A DNA stretch of 27,421 nt from Desulfobacterales bacterium (GCA_022361135.1 JAKSBM010000281.1:1-27421); one strand, 5' to 3'; shown: positions 15,628-24,003, counted from the first letter of the stretch. The notes: generated by a model not told the origin, from the letters alone. Translations and numbers: made by a program.

Positions 15628-17466
15628 TTACCTTTCCAGCGCTTCCAGCTGTTCATCAAATTCCTTACTGGCCATATCCATTTCTTCGGTTTTTTCCTCA
15701 AGCTCCAGGAAAAGGGTCTCCACTTCCGCCTCCAGTTGTGCAAGGCCTTTTGAAAGCTTCTGAATTTCATCTCCATTCTGGCTCTGGGCGGCCTCCAGGA
15801 GGTCCTGGTTGATCTCTGCTATCTTTTCTTCATTTTCTTCAATTTTATTTTCAATGCCGGCCACGGCTTTTTTCAACGGCGAAACCACCTTTGAGCGTTT
15901 GGCGATGATTTCCGATTTTTTCTGGCGAAGCTGCTTCCGTGAGAGGGTGGGTTGATTGCTTTTCTTTGACTCCGGCCTCTCCTCGTCTTCCCATCCTTCC
16001 TTTTCCAAAAACTCCTGGTAACTTCCTTCAAAGAGTGAAATCCCATCCTTTTTAAACACAAGGAGCTTGGTGGCGATGGCATGGAGGAAGAGTTCGTTAT
16101 GGGTAACGATGAGCACGGCCCCGTCAAAATGACTCAATGCGGCCACAAAGGCATCACAGGCTTCAATGTCCAAATGGTTTGACGGTTCGTCAAGGAGGAG
16201 GAGATTTAACGGGGTTAAGAGCAATTTGCCCAGCATGACCCTGGCCTTTTCCCCCCCGGAAAGCACGGAGATGGGCTTCAGGGCGGAATCCCCTTCGAAC
16301 ATCATTGATCCGCAGATATTACGGGCGGCCTGGCGATCAAAATCGGGATGGGCATTCATCACCTCTTCTTCGATGGTGGCCCGGGGGTTCAGGGTCTGGA
16401 CATTGGTCTGTTCAAAATAGCCCATGGATACCCCGGGATTCAATTGCACCTTTCCCTGGTTTAACTCCAGGCCTTTGCTCAAAAGCTTCAACAGGGTGGT
16501 TTTACCCTTCCCATTCTGACCGATGACGCCGATGCGGTCTTGGGGGTAAACCGTAAAAGACAGATCGTTGATCAGGGGCCGGGATGGATCATACCCAAAG
16601 GAGAGGTCCTCCACCTGCATGAGCTGCTTACCGGCAAATGGTAAATCATTGAAGGAAAATTCCATGTTTCGAATTTCCTGGAGCTTATCCTTCACCTGGG
16701 TTTTCTCCAGGGTCTTCACCCGGGACTGAACCATGTTTGCCAGGCGTGCCTTGGCCCGGAAGCGGGTGATAAAGGTTTCTATTTCCTTGCGCTTTTTGGC
16801 CTCATTCTGGCGGGTTTTTTCATAGACCTCCTCATCCTGGGCCACCTGTTCGTAGTACTTGGCCGTATCCCCTTTGATTTTACGAATCTTGTGGCGATGG
16901 ATTCCGGCAATGTGGGTTACCACATTGTCCATGAAGCCCCGGTCATGGGTTACCAGCAGCACTTCCCTGGGCCATGAAATCAAGAATTGTGAAATCCAGC
17001 GAATGGAGGTGATGTCCAAATAGTTGGTCGGTTCGTCCAAAATCAGCAGGTCCGGTTCTGAAACCAGGACCTTGGCCAGGTTCAACCGCACCTGATAACC
17101 ACCGGAAAACAAATCCGGAGATTTTTCCATGTCTGCGTTGCTGAATCCCAGACCGGCCAATATCTTCTCGGCCTTCCAATAATGATCCCGCTCATGCTCG
17201 GGCAACCCCAGCATGGCTTCTTTAATAATGGTGGGCTGTGAAAACTCGATTTTTTGGGAAAGGATGCCCATGCGATATCCGGTAGGCCAGGTTATTTTCC
17301 CTTCATCGGGATGGTCGGTTCCGGCAATCATATTTAAAAGAGTGGTTTTGCCGTGACCGTTGCGGCCCACCAACCCAACCCGCTCTCCGGGGTTAATCTG
17401 AAATCCGGTCCCATCCAGCAGGACCTGGTCACCGAAACCTTTTGAAATGGTATCTATCTGTAGCAT
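15628..17466 (-). CDS. ABC-F family ribosome-associated ATPase
   Basis: A 612-aa soluble protein with two ABC domains and no membrane segment. The first has Walker A GRNGHGKTT (34-42), signature FSGGYQVRLNLAKVL (120-134) and LLILDEPTNYLD. The second has Walker A GQNGKGKTT (316-324), signature LSGGEKARVMLGKLL (402-416) and LLLLDEPSNHLD. A charged inter-domain linker (about 205-280) corresponds to the P-site tRNA interaction arm, and a C-terminal coiled coil (about 515-610) follows. ABC-F proteins act on translating ribosomes (EttA, Uup, YheS and antibiotic-protection members). Two ABC halves plus a C-terminal coiled coil resemble Uup/YheS-type housekeeping members. The exact subfamily is not decided. 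The gene is divergent from ppdK and heads the run that ends in the cNMP-domain ATPase. Confidence 0.94.
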   Translation of the reverse strand: MLQIDTISKGFGDQVLLDGTGFQINPGERVGLVGRNGHGKTTLLNMIAGTDHPDEGKITWPTGYRMGILSQKIEFSQPTIIKEAMLGLPEHERDHYWKAEKILAGLGFSNADMEKSPDLFSGGYQVRLNLAKVLVSEPDLLILDEPTNYLDITSIRWISQFLISWPREVLLVTHDRGFMDNVVTHIAGIHRHKIRKIKGDTAKYYEQVAQDEEVYEKTRQNEAKKRKEIETFITRFRAKARLANMVQSRVKTLEKTQVKDKLQEIRNMEFSFNDLPFAGKQLMQVEDLSFGYDPSRPLINDLSFTVYPQDRIGVIGQNGKGKTTLLKLLSKGLELNQGKVQLNPGVSMGYFEQTNVQTLNPRATIEEEVMNAHPDFDRQAARNICGSMMFEGDSALKPISVLSGGEKARVMLGKLLLTPLNLLLLDEPSNHLDIEACDAFVAALSHFDGAVLIVTHNELFLHAIATKLLVFKKDGISLFEGSYQEFLEKEGWEDEERPESKKSNQPTLSRKQLRQKKSEIIAKRSKVVSPLKKAVAGIENKIEENEEKIAEINQDLLEAAQSQNGDEIQKLSKGLAQLEAEVETLFLELEEKTEEMDMASKEFDEQLEALER

Positions 17467-17555
17467 TGATTTTGAACTTTATTTAATTGTCCTAGCCTCA
17501 AGTTAACCTGGAAAATCCTGAATATAGCATAATCCAAGGCCGATGTAATCTGTAA

Positions 17556-17583
17556 TTGACAGTACTGGCCATTATCATATACA
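17556..17583 (+). promoter_or_regulatory. Probable sigma70 promoter of ppdK
   Basis: A perfect TTGACA (17556-17561) is followed after 16 nt by TATACA (17578-17583). Initiation near 17590 would leave a leader of about 38 nt before the ppdK ATG at 17628. It lies in the 161-nt divergent region between the ABC-F gene and ppdK. Confidence 0.5.
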
Positions 17584-17627
17584 TATTAGACTCTACACCC
17601 CAATTTCATATTTTTTATGAGGACGAA

Positions 17628-20342
17628 ATGACCCAGTATATTTATGAGTTCGGTTCCGTTAAAACCGATGGCAATGCAACCCAGAACAATCTTCTGGGAG
17701 GTAAAGGCGCCAACCTGGCTGAAATGTCCCGCCTGGGGCTGCCTGTCCCGGCCGGTTTTACCATTTCCACCCAATGCTGCAACGACTTCTTTGCCCAGGA
17801 CAGCCATTTTCCAGAGGGCCTGGATGCTCAAATCCAAGTTGCCATGGCCGGCATTGAAAAACAAATGGGAATGAAATTCGGAGACCTGGACAATCCCCTT
17901 TTGGTATCCTGCCGCTCCGGTGCCCGGAAATCCATGCCCGGAATGATGGAAACCATATTGAATGTGGGACTCTGCTCAACCACCATTCCCGGACTGATCA
18001 AAAAAACCGGAAACGAGTGGTTTGTCTACGACGCCTATCGTCGGTTGATCATGATGTACTCCGACGTGGTCATGGAAAAGGCAGAACAGGTCACGCCCAA
18101 GGATGGCATGGGAATCCGCCTCAACCTTGAAATCATGATGACCAACCTGAAAAACGACCGGGGATACGAAAACGATACCGACATTTCCATCGACGATCTT
18201 AAAAATCTCTGTGTCCTTTTCAAAAAGAAAATCAAGGAAGAGCTGGGAAGCGACTTTCCGGACGATCCCAAGGAACAGCTCATGGGCGCCATTGGCGCCG
18301 TTTTCAAAAGCTGGTATGGAAAACGGGCCGTCTCCTACCGCCGCATTGAACATATCCCGGACTCCTGGGGTACGGCCGTAACCGTACAGAGCATGGTTTT
18401 CGGCAACATGGGCAAGAGCTCCGCCACCGGCGTTGCCTTTACCCGCGACCCGGCAACGGGAGCCAATAAATTCTTTGGGGAATGGCTGGTCAATGCCCAG
18501 GGAGAAGACGTGGTGGCCGGCATCCGGACCCCCAATCCCCTGAACAAGGATACGAAAAACGTCCAGAACCAGCATCTGGAAAGCCTGGAAGAATCCATGC
18601 CCGAACTCTACGCCCAGCTGGTGGACATTCGAAACATGCTGGAAGCCCACTACAGAGATATGCAGGACATTGAGTTCACCATCCAGGAGGGTAAGCTTTA
18701 CATGCTCCAGTGCCGCAGTGGAAAACGCACAGCCACCGCCGCCCTGAACATGGCCATGGATATGTTTGAAGAAGGACTCATCGACGAAACGACCATGATC
18801 CTCCGTCTCGATCCCAAGGCCCTGGATGAAATGCTCCATCCCGTTGTGGACCCCGAGGAGGAAAAAACCGCAGTAAAGGTGGCCGAAGGACTTCCCGCCG
18901 GCCCCGGTGGTGCGTGGGGACAGATCGTTTTCACCTCGGAAGATGCAGTTCAATGGGCAAGAACAGACAAAAACGTCATCCTTGTTCGTGAAGAGACAAA
19001 TCCCGAGGACATTGAAGGCATGCGGGCTGCTTCCGCCATCCTGACGGCCCGGGGCGGCATGACTTCCCATGCAGCCCTGGTGGCAAGGGGATGGGGTAAA
19101 TGCTGCATCGTGGGAGCCGGAGCCCTGAAGATCAATTTTGAAACCCGCCAACTCAAGGTTGGTACCCGGGTGTTCAACGAAGGGGATTATTTCACCCTCA
19201 ACGGTACAAAGGGAGTGGTCTACGATGGGCGTTTAAAAATGAAGGACGCCTCTGAAAATCCCAAATTCAAAAAATTCATGGAAATTGCGGATAAGCACAG
19301 AACCATGAAGGTGAGAACCAATGCGGACACCCCGGATGATGCCCAGACTGCCCTATGCTTCGGCGCCCAGGGCATCGGTCTCTTCCGGACAGAGCACATG
19401 TTCTACGGAACCGATTCCGACGAGCCCCTTTTCCTGCTGCGGAAAATGATCCTGAGCAAAAGCCGTGAGGAACGCCAGGAAGCCCTGGATCAACTGTTCC
19501 CCTTCGTCAAAACCGAAATCGAAAAAACCCTGGACGTCATGGACGGCCTGCCCGTTACCATTCGACTCCTGGATCCCCCCCTGCACGAATTTGTTCCCCA
19601 GACCGAGGAAAACCAGGTCCAGATTGCCAAGGCATTGAACATTGACCTGGAAGAAGTTCTCAAACGCTCCGAACACCTCATGGAATCAAATCCCATGATC
19701 GGCCATCGCGGGGTTCGCCTGGGCATCACCTTCCCGGAAATCACACGGATGCAGATGAAGGCCATTTTCCAGGCCGCAGCCGAACTCATTTCCCGGGGCA
19801 AGGATCCCCAACCCGAAATCATGGTTCCGGTTACCTGTAATGAAAAGGAATTGGAATTTACCCGGGACATTGCAAATGCTTGCCATGACGAGGCGGCAAA
19901 GGCCCATGGCCTGGATAAAATCCCCCACATGTTCGGCACCATGATCGAAATTCCCAGGGCCGCCCTGGTGGCGGATAAAATGGCCACCCATGCTGAATTT
20001 TTCTCCTTCGGCACCAACGACCTCACCCAGATGTCATTTGGTTTTTCCAGGGATGATATCGGCTCCTTCATGAATGACTATATCGACAATGCCATTCTGA
20101 ATTCCGACCCCTTTGAAACCCTGGATCAGGAAGCCGTGGGCAGCCTCATTGAAATTGCAGTGGATCGGGGATCGAAAACCCGTCCCGACATCAAGCTGGG
20201 CATCTGCGGTGAACACGGCGGCGATCCCGATTCCGTGGAATTTTGCCACAGAACCGGACTGAGCTACGTATCCTGTTCGCCCTACCGGGTTCCCATTGCC
20301 CGTTTGGCTGCAGCCCAGGCCGCCATCAAGGATAACAAATAA
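17628..20342 (+). CDS. ppdK: Pyruvate, phosphate dikinase
   Basis: A 904-aa cytoplasmic enzyme that interconverts pyruvate + ATP + Pi and PEP + AMP + PPi. The N-terminal nucleotide-binding domain includes LLGGKGANLAEM and SCRSGARKSMPGMM. The central phosphohistidine domain has GGMTSHAALVARG, where H481 is catalytic and T479 is the residue phosphorylated by DUF299 regulators in related enzymes. The C-terminal PEP/pyruvate barrel has LFRTEHMF and the catalytic C860 in GICGEHGGDP. The frame is open upstream to 17556, but the ATG at 17628 has GAGGA 4 nt before it and fits the family N-terminus. The upstream codons overlap the promoter. The gene has its own promoter and terminator. A DUF299 regulator lies at 23091-23942. 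Confidence 0.98.
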   Translation: MTQYIYEFGSVKTDGNATQNNLLGGKGANLAEMSRLGLPVPAGFTISTQCCNDFFAQDSHFPEGLDAQIQVAMAGIEKQMGMKFGDLDNPLLVSCRSGARKSMPGMMETILNVGLCSTTIPGLIKKTGNEWFVYDAYRRLIMMYSDVVMEKAEQVTPKDGMGIRLNLEIMMTNLKNDRGYENDTDISIDDLKNLCVLFKKKIKEELGSDFPDDPKEQLMGAIGAVFKSWYGKRAVSYRRIEHIPDSWGTAVTVQSMVFGNMGKSSATGVAFTRDPATGANKFFGEWLVNAQGEDVVAGIRTPNPLNKDTKNVQNQHLESLEESMPELYAQLVDIRNMLEAHYRDMQDIEFTIQEGKLYMLQCRSGKRTATAALNMAMDMFEEGLIDETTMILRLDPKALDEMLHPVVDPEEEKTAVKVAEGLPAGPGGAWGQIVFTSEDAVQWARTDKNVILVREETNPEDIEGMRAASAILTARGGMTSHAALVARGWGKCCIVGAGALKINFETRQLKVGTRVFNEGDYFTLNGTKGVVYDGRLKMKDASENPKFKKFMEIADKHRTMKVRTNADTPDDAQTALCFGAQGIGLFRTEHMFYGTDSDEPLFLLRKMILSKSREERQEALDQLFPFVKTEIEKTLDVMDGLPVTIRLLDPPLHEFVPQTEENQVQIAKALNIDLEEVLKRSEHLMESNPMIGHRGVRLGITFPEITRMQMKAIFQAAAELISRGKDPQPEIMVPVTCNEKELEFTRDIANACHDEAAKAHGLDKIPHMFGTMIEIPRAALVADKMATHAEFFSFGTNDLTQMSFGFSRDDIGSFMNDYIDNAILNSDPFETLDQEAVGSLIEIAVDRGSKTRPDIKLGICGEHGGDPDSVEFCHRTGLSYVSCSPYRVPIARLAAAQAAIKDNK

Positions 20343-20366
20343 GCACCATATCCTCGTTTAAATTAG

Positions 20367-20407
20367 AAAGCCCCTGGTGACATCCATCACCAGGGGCTTT
20401 TATTTTT
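20367..20407 (+). terminator. Rho-independent terminator of ppdK
   Basis: AAAGCCCCTGGTGA (20367-20380) pairs perfectly with TCACCAGGGGCTTT (20387-20400) around a 6-nt loop, followed by TATTTTTT. It lies 24 nt after the ppdK stop. The A-run on the other side may also help terminate the convergent gene that ends at 20423. Confidence 0.93.
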
Positions 20408-20422
20408 TGCATCCTGCCAGGG

Positions 20423-20896
20423 TCACAAATCGGTATTGACCCAATAACGATTCCAGGTGCAGCGTTGCTTATAGGGATACCGCATCAATTCCGTACCCAG
20501 AATGTTAAAATCCTTGTGGCGGACCAAAAAATATTGAACCCGCTCCCGATCCACCACCTTCCGCACCCCCGCCGCCACATAAAGGGTCTTGTAATCCCCT
20601 TTCACAAAACAATGCACGGCACCGGTGACCACGGTCAAATCCAATTCCCGGGCCACGGAATACAGATCCAGTGAAACAATGGTAAATGGCTTCCCTTTGA
20701 ATGGCGATTTGGCGCCGTTCCGGGTCAATTCACAGGTGACAAAATTTTTAAAGGGCATTTCATATTGCCCCAACTCTTCCCCTTCGGCGAACACGGGCGC
20801 CGTCAAGAAAAGGAGCAGTATCCCCAATGCTGCGGCACCAATTAGAAAAGGTGTTTTGCACCGATAATTACAACCCAAATTGCTCATCTTACGCAT
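20423..20896 (-). CDS. Exported protein of unknown function, partner of the pseudo-receiver gene
   Basis: A protein of about 157 aa that I do not recognise. A hydrophobic N-terminal segment ending in VFAEGEE looks like a signal peptide with cleavage near APVFA. The mature part of about 115 residues has three cysteines (VTCEL, VHCFV, KQRCTW), a Lys- and Arg-rich surface and no catalytic motif I can name. The start is uncertain. An ATG at 20896 overlaps the upstream gene's stop by 8 nt, and a second in-frame ATG lies at 20887. Neither has a strong ribosome-binding site, which suggests translational coupling. It is downstream of, and probably co-expressed with, the exported receiver-like protein. 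Confidence 0.72.
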   Translation of the reverse strand: MRKMSNLGCNYRCKTPFLIGAAALGILLLFLTAPVFAEGEELGQYEMPFKNFVTCELTRNGAKSPFKGKPFTIVSLDLYSVARELDLTVVTGAVHCFVKGDYKTLYVAAGVRKVVDRERVQYFLVRHKDFNILGTELMRYPYKQRCTWNRYWVNTDL

Positions 20897-21668
20897 TGTT
20901 ATCAACCAGGGATTTAATTGTGTTTTGAAGGTCTTTCAAGGCCATGGGAGTCACCCGAACCGATTCACGGCCTGAAAAATGTTCCAAGGATTTATTCAAT
21001 GCAACCCGGTTACGATAACCGGTCTCAAAAAGGATGGGAATTCGATTATCCATGGAGACCACCTGGTCCACAAATGATTTGGAACCAAGCCCGGTCACTC
21101 CGTGGTTGGCAATGATCATTTTGAATTTTTCCGGCTGGACCCTGAAGGTGTTAAAGGCCTGATTGGAATCCCGCATCACCGTGGCTTTGAACCCAAGCCT
21201 GCGGATGACCTGGGCCATGAGCCGCGTCCGCTTTAAATTATTATCCACCACGAGAATATGTTTCCCCTCCAGGACGGCGATTCCATCCCGTGAAGGATCT
21301 TTTTTGCTGTTTTTTGATGCCATGGAGTGAATCTGGAAGGGGTGGATCTGCGAGACATTGATCTCAAAGGCACGGGCACCGATGAATTGATGGTTATTTT
21401 CCTCTGACACCTGGACCAGAAAGCGGTTGTTCTCGCTGATGTATTCCCGAAGCCATTTGCGATAATTGTTATTCTCGCCGGTTAGAATCAGCAATTTTTC
21501 GCCGGCAGGTGTCTTGACCTGAATGGAGTGATAAATCTGGGGGATATCGGTGTATCCCAATTTGGTTTCCCGATAATTTTCCTTTACAAATTCAACCAGG
21601 AAATCCCTTGCCCCGGCAAAGGGCGCTGACAGACAAACCAAAAGCGCTACAGCCAAAATTCTTCTCAT
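20889..21668 (-). CDS. Exported protein with a degenerate response-regulator receiver domain
   Basis: A 259-aa protein with a clear N-terminal signal-type segment (MRRILAVALLVCLSAPFAGA, cleavage near AGA/RD). Next comes an unrecognised domain of about 95 residues (25-115), a Ser/Lys/Asp-rich linker (116-132), and a C-terminal stretch that reads like a CheY-type receiver (136-259). In the receiver part, KHILVVDNNLKRTRLM matches strand 1 and the acidic pocket (D142). The phosphoacceptor strand reads MIIANHG, with N188 where Asp is expected, and the conserved Lys position reads VTP (T240). So it probably cannot be phosphorylated. An ATG at 21683 is possible, but the ATG at 21668 has a strong AGGAAGG about 5 nt upstream. 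Its stop overlaps the next gene. Confidence 0.78.
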   Translation of the reverse strand: MRRILAVALLVCLSAPFAGARDFLVEFVKENYRETKLGYTDIPQIYHSIQVKTPAGEKLLILTGENNNYRKWLREYISENNRFLVQVSEENNHQFIGARAFEINVSQIHPFQIHSMASKNSKKDPSRDGIAVLEGKHILVVDNNLKRTRLMAQVIRRLGFKATVMRDSNQAFNTFRVQPEKFKMIIANHGVTGLGSKSFVDQVVSMDNRIPILFETGYRNRVALNKSLEHFSGRESVRVTPMALKDLQNTIKSLVDNNA

Positions 21669-21742
21669 GGTACCTTCCTTCATTACCCATGGGTTTAACC
21701 TTTGATCGGCATGAAGGCGGGATTACTTAAACCGGGAAAAAA

Positions 21743-22108
21743 TCAAATCAGGCGCCAGGCTAAAATCGCCAGGATCGTGTAAAGGGTGGCCAGAATCATG
21801 AGTTGCTTTTTGCGATCCGCTTTTCTCCGGGCCCTGAAAATCCCAAGCAGAAGACTGGACAAACTGATGGCCAGGCCCACAATGATGCAATACAAAAGAT
21901 ATTGCAAAAAGCGATTGTCCCAAACCCGCCTTAAATCAAGACCATAGAAATCGTCAAAAAGGGTATGGAATTCGGGGCGGGCCCGGTGGAAAATAAAGAT
22001 GGCGAAGATAAAAACCACCCACGCGGCGCCCATGAGGAGGTGTAGGATGCGGGACCAGAAGTCCCGGGAACGTCTACGGTCTGGGATCTTACTTACTGGA
22101 AGAGGCAT
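21743..22108 (-). CDS. Small three-helix membrane protein, unidentified
   Basis: A 121-aa protein with three hydrophobic helices at about residues 20-42, 66-90 and 100-120, and an Arg/Lys-rich loop (RARRKADRKKQ) before the last helix. The N-terminus is basic (PDRRRSRDFWSR). I see no family motif. It lies upstream of the pseudo-receiver gene on the same strand with a gap of about 74 nt, so co-transcription is possible but not shown. It is divergent from cheR across 57 nt. Confidence 0.7.
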   Translation of the reverse strand: MPLPVSKIPDRRRSRDFWSRILHLLMGAAWVVFIFAIFIFHRARPEFHTLFDDFYGLDLRRVWDNRFLQYLLYCIIVGLAISLSSLLLGIFRARRKADRKKQLMILATLYTILAILAWRLI

Positions 22109-22165
22109 AATTGGTCCATATCTTTATCATTGTTTTTTTTGCAGTATATATATTATCATTTTGTC

Positions 22166-22963
22166 ATGAATTCCATACAGCTTTCTAAAAAACAATTCCA
22201 CGATCTCAAAAAACTGGTCTACCAGATCTCCGGCATTCATCTGCACAATGGAAAAGAAGAACTACTTAAATCCAAGATAGCAAAACGCATGCGAATTACC
22301 AAATTGGATTTTGCAAGCTACCTGCATTTCCTGGAAAATGATGAAGACGAAGTTATTGAATTCATAGACACCGTCACCACCAACCACTCCTTTTTTTTCC
22401 GGGAAAACAAAAGCCTGGAATACATTGTTCAACAATTTTCCAACCACCCGGAAAGAGAGAGAAAAAAATTTAAGATATGGTGTGCAGCCTGCTCCACCGG
22501 GGACGAGGCATATACACTGGCGGTTCAACTCAAGGAAGTCAACCTGAACTTCACCATCCTTGCCACGGACATTTCCCATTCGGTGTTGAACACTGCAGTC
22601 AAGGGAATATACCGAGCAGATAAGGTTCGCAATGTTCCTTCCCCCTTGCTCCACAGCTATTTCCAAAGGGGGGACGGCAAATTCGCCGGCTATGTTCGGG
22701 TAAAGGAAAAAATACGCAACCAGATTCAATTCAGAAAATTCAACCTCATCAACGACCAGGCCCCCAAAAACCAATTCGACGCCATTCTTTGTCGAAATGT
22801 GATGATCTACTTTGACCCGGCCACCAGCGAATCCGTGGTCAACAAACTGCACGGTGCAGTGGTTCCCGGCGGATATTTTGCCATTGGCAATGCCGAAAGC
22901 CTCATGGGATTGAACCACAAATTCAACACCATCCCAAAGGTGGCCAGTCTCTACACCAAATAA
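22166..22963 (+). CDS. cheR: CheR-type chemoreceptor methyltransferase
   Basis: A 265-aa SAM-dependent methyltransferase of the CheR family, which methylates glutamates on chemoreceptor cytoplasmic domains. The N-terminal all-alpha domain (about 5-60) is followed by TNHSFFFRE (72-80, counterpart of the substrate Arg motif). The SAM motif CAACSTGDEAYTLA (106-119) and CRNVMIYFDP further on are also present. The N-terminal hydrophobic extension in frame back to 22130 is a TTG read-through artefact. The ATG at 22166 fits the family start, though no good ribosome-binding site is visible. No cheA, cheW, cheB or receptor gene is nearby, so it is an orphan here. It converges with the DUF299 gene. Confidence 0.94.
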   Translation: MNSIQLSKKQFHDLKKLVYQISGIHLHNGKEELLKSKIAKRMRITKLDFASYLHFLENDEDEVIEFIDTVTTNHSFFFRENKSLEYIVQQFSNHPERERKKFKIWCAACSTGDEAYTLAVQLKEVNLNFTILATDISHSVLNTAVKGIYRADKVRNVPSPLLHSYFQRGDGKFAGYVRVKEKIRNQIQFRKFNLINDQAPKNQFDAILCRNVMIYFDPATSESVVNKLHGAVVPGGYFAIGNAESLMGLNHKFNTIPKVASLYTK

Positions 22964-23090
22964 TCTTAAATATCCCTTTCAAGCGAAAGCAATGCCCCAT
23001 TGGCCATCTGCATTCCATGGACGGAAGGCCGAACACGCGTCAAACCACAGATGCACCTTGAAAGTTCGGCCCAACCTCTGCCCCCGGTCT

Positions 23091-23942
23091 TTATTTAAAA
23101 TGTGCCCTGGCCTGGAACCTGCGGGTGATCATCTCAACGATCTCTTCGGCACTGGTCTCAATGGGCTTATTGCTCACATTAACCATGGAAAACCCCCGGG
23201 TAATATAATACTTTTGGGCATCCCGAATTTCGTTCTCCACATCAAGCCGGGAAGAATAGGCATGGATGTCCGAAGTTCCTAAACTTTCCTGCCGCATCTT
23301 TCTATGGGCCAGCAATTGTTCGGAATTGATATTCAGAGCAAAGACCCGCCTGCGGTCCACTTCAGTCAGGCTGGAGGGCATGGGCACACCGGGCACATAG
23401 GGGATATTTGCCACTTTCCACCCCATCACGGCCATGTACATGGACAGGGGCGTCTTTCCCGCCCTGGACAATCCCACCAGGATAATCTCCGCCTCGTCCA
23501 AACTTTCCGGATTCAGTCCGTCATCATGTGCCAGGGCAAAATCAATGGCCGAGACCTGTTTTAAATCAACCTGATGGATTTCCCGATAAAGCCCCGGTTT
23601 TTCAAGGGGTTCCTGTGCCAGAAACGATTCAACCTTAGAAAGGATCGGCCCCATGAGATCAATGGTGACGATCTTTTGCTCCAACCCCTTCCGGGTCAAA
23701 TACCGCCGCAGCTTGGAATCGACTATTGTATGTACAATTATCGAATTGATTTCCGTTACTTTGCGGATGAGATCATCCACCTGGCTTTCGGTGCGAATGT
23801 GGGGAACTTTTACAACGGTAATATCGTTGCCCGGGAACTGAACCAAACTGGATTCTATCAAATGGAAGGCATTGATTCCCTCCCCGCAGGACGCCACATA
23901 TATCATATGAAAGCCATGGGTATCTTCTTTAACATGGGACAT
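23091..23942 (-). CDS. DUF299 kinase/phosphorylase regulating PPDK or PEP synthetase
   Basis: A 283-aa protein of the DUF299 family (PDRP/PSRP). These are bifunctional enzymes that use ADP to phosphorylate, and Pi to dephosphorylate, a threonine beside the catalytic histidine of PPDK or PEP synthetase. The nucleotide-binding P-loop is clear in ILVGLSRAGKTPLSMYMA, followed by ANIPYVPG as in the family. The N-terminal part (HMIYVASCGEGINAF) replaces the more usual VSDGTGETA version. The frame is open far upstream (to 24146), overlapping the divergent gene. The ATG at 23942 has AAAGGA about 8 nt before it and fits the family length. A ppdK gene with the target Thr-Ser-His lies 2.7 kb away, making PPDK the probable substrate. 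Confidence 0.92.
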   Translation of the reverse strand: MSHVKEDTHGFHMIYVASCGEGINAFHLIESSLVQFPGNDITVVKVPHIRTESQVDDLIRKVTEINSIIVHTIVDSKLRRYLTRKGLEQKIVTIDLMGPILSKVESFLAQEPLEKPGLYREIHQVDLKQVSAIDFALAHDDGLNPESLDEAEIILVGLSRAGKTPLSMYMAVMGWKVANIPYVPGVPMPSSLTEVDRRRVFALNINSEQLLAHRKMRQESLGTSDIHAYSSRLDVENEIRDAQKYYITRGFSMVNVSNKPIETSAEEIVEMITRRFQARAHFK

Positions 23943-23970
23943 AAATCTATCCTTTATTCGCATAAAATTT

Positions 23971-24003
23971 TGGGTTATATATTGATTCGCACACCATAAC
24001 CCA
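23971..24003. promoter_or_regulatory. Candidate operator: 8-bp inverted repeat between divergent genes
   Basis: TGGGTTAT (23971-23978) is exactly mirrored by ATAACCCA (23996-24003) with a 17-nt spacer, so the half-site centres are 25 bp apart. It is in the 81-nt region between the starts of the DUF299 gene (-) and the two-repeat protein gene (+), where a shared regulator would bind. A 5'-UTR stem-loop is the alternative. Seen by eye and not tested for chance. Confidence 0.4.

Noticed and set aside
17976..19151. 391-codon open frame on the - strand opposite ppdK
   Set aside because: It lies entirely antisense to a strongly conserved pyruvate phosphate dikinase. Its peptide is rich in His, Gly and Phe without any motif, and it has no separate promoter or ribosome-binding site. 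Long antisense frames are common opposite highly biased coding sequence.
22262..22918. 218-codon open frame on the - strand opposite cheR
   Set aside because: It is fully contained antisense to cheR, with no recognisable domain.
23005..23071. Interleaved short inverted repeats (CATCTG/CAGATG and GGCCGAAC/GTTCGGCC) between cheR and the DUF299 gene, arranged like a pseudoknot
   Set aside because: The 6-bp pair is easily explained by chance. The 8-bp pair has a 29-nt loop and no T-tract. Without covariation evidence it is not called as a structured RNA.
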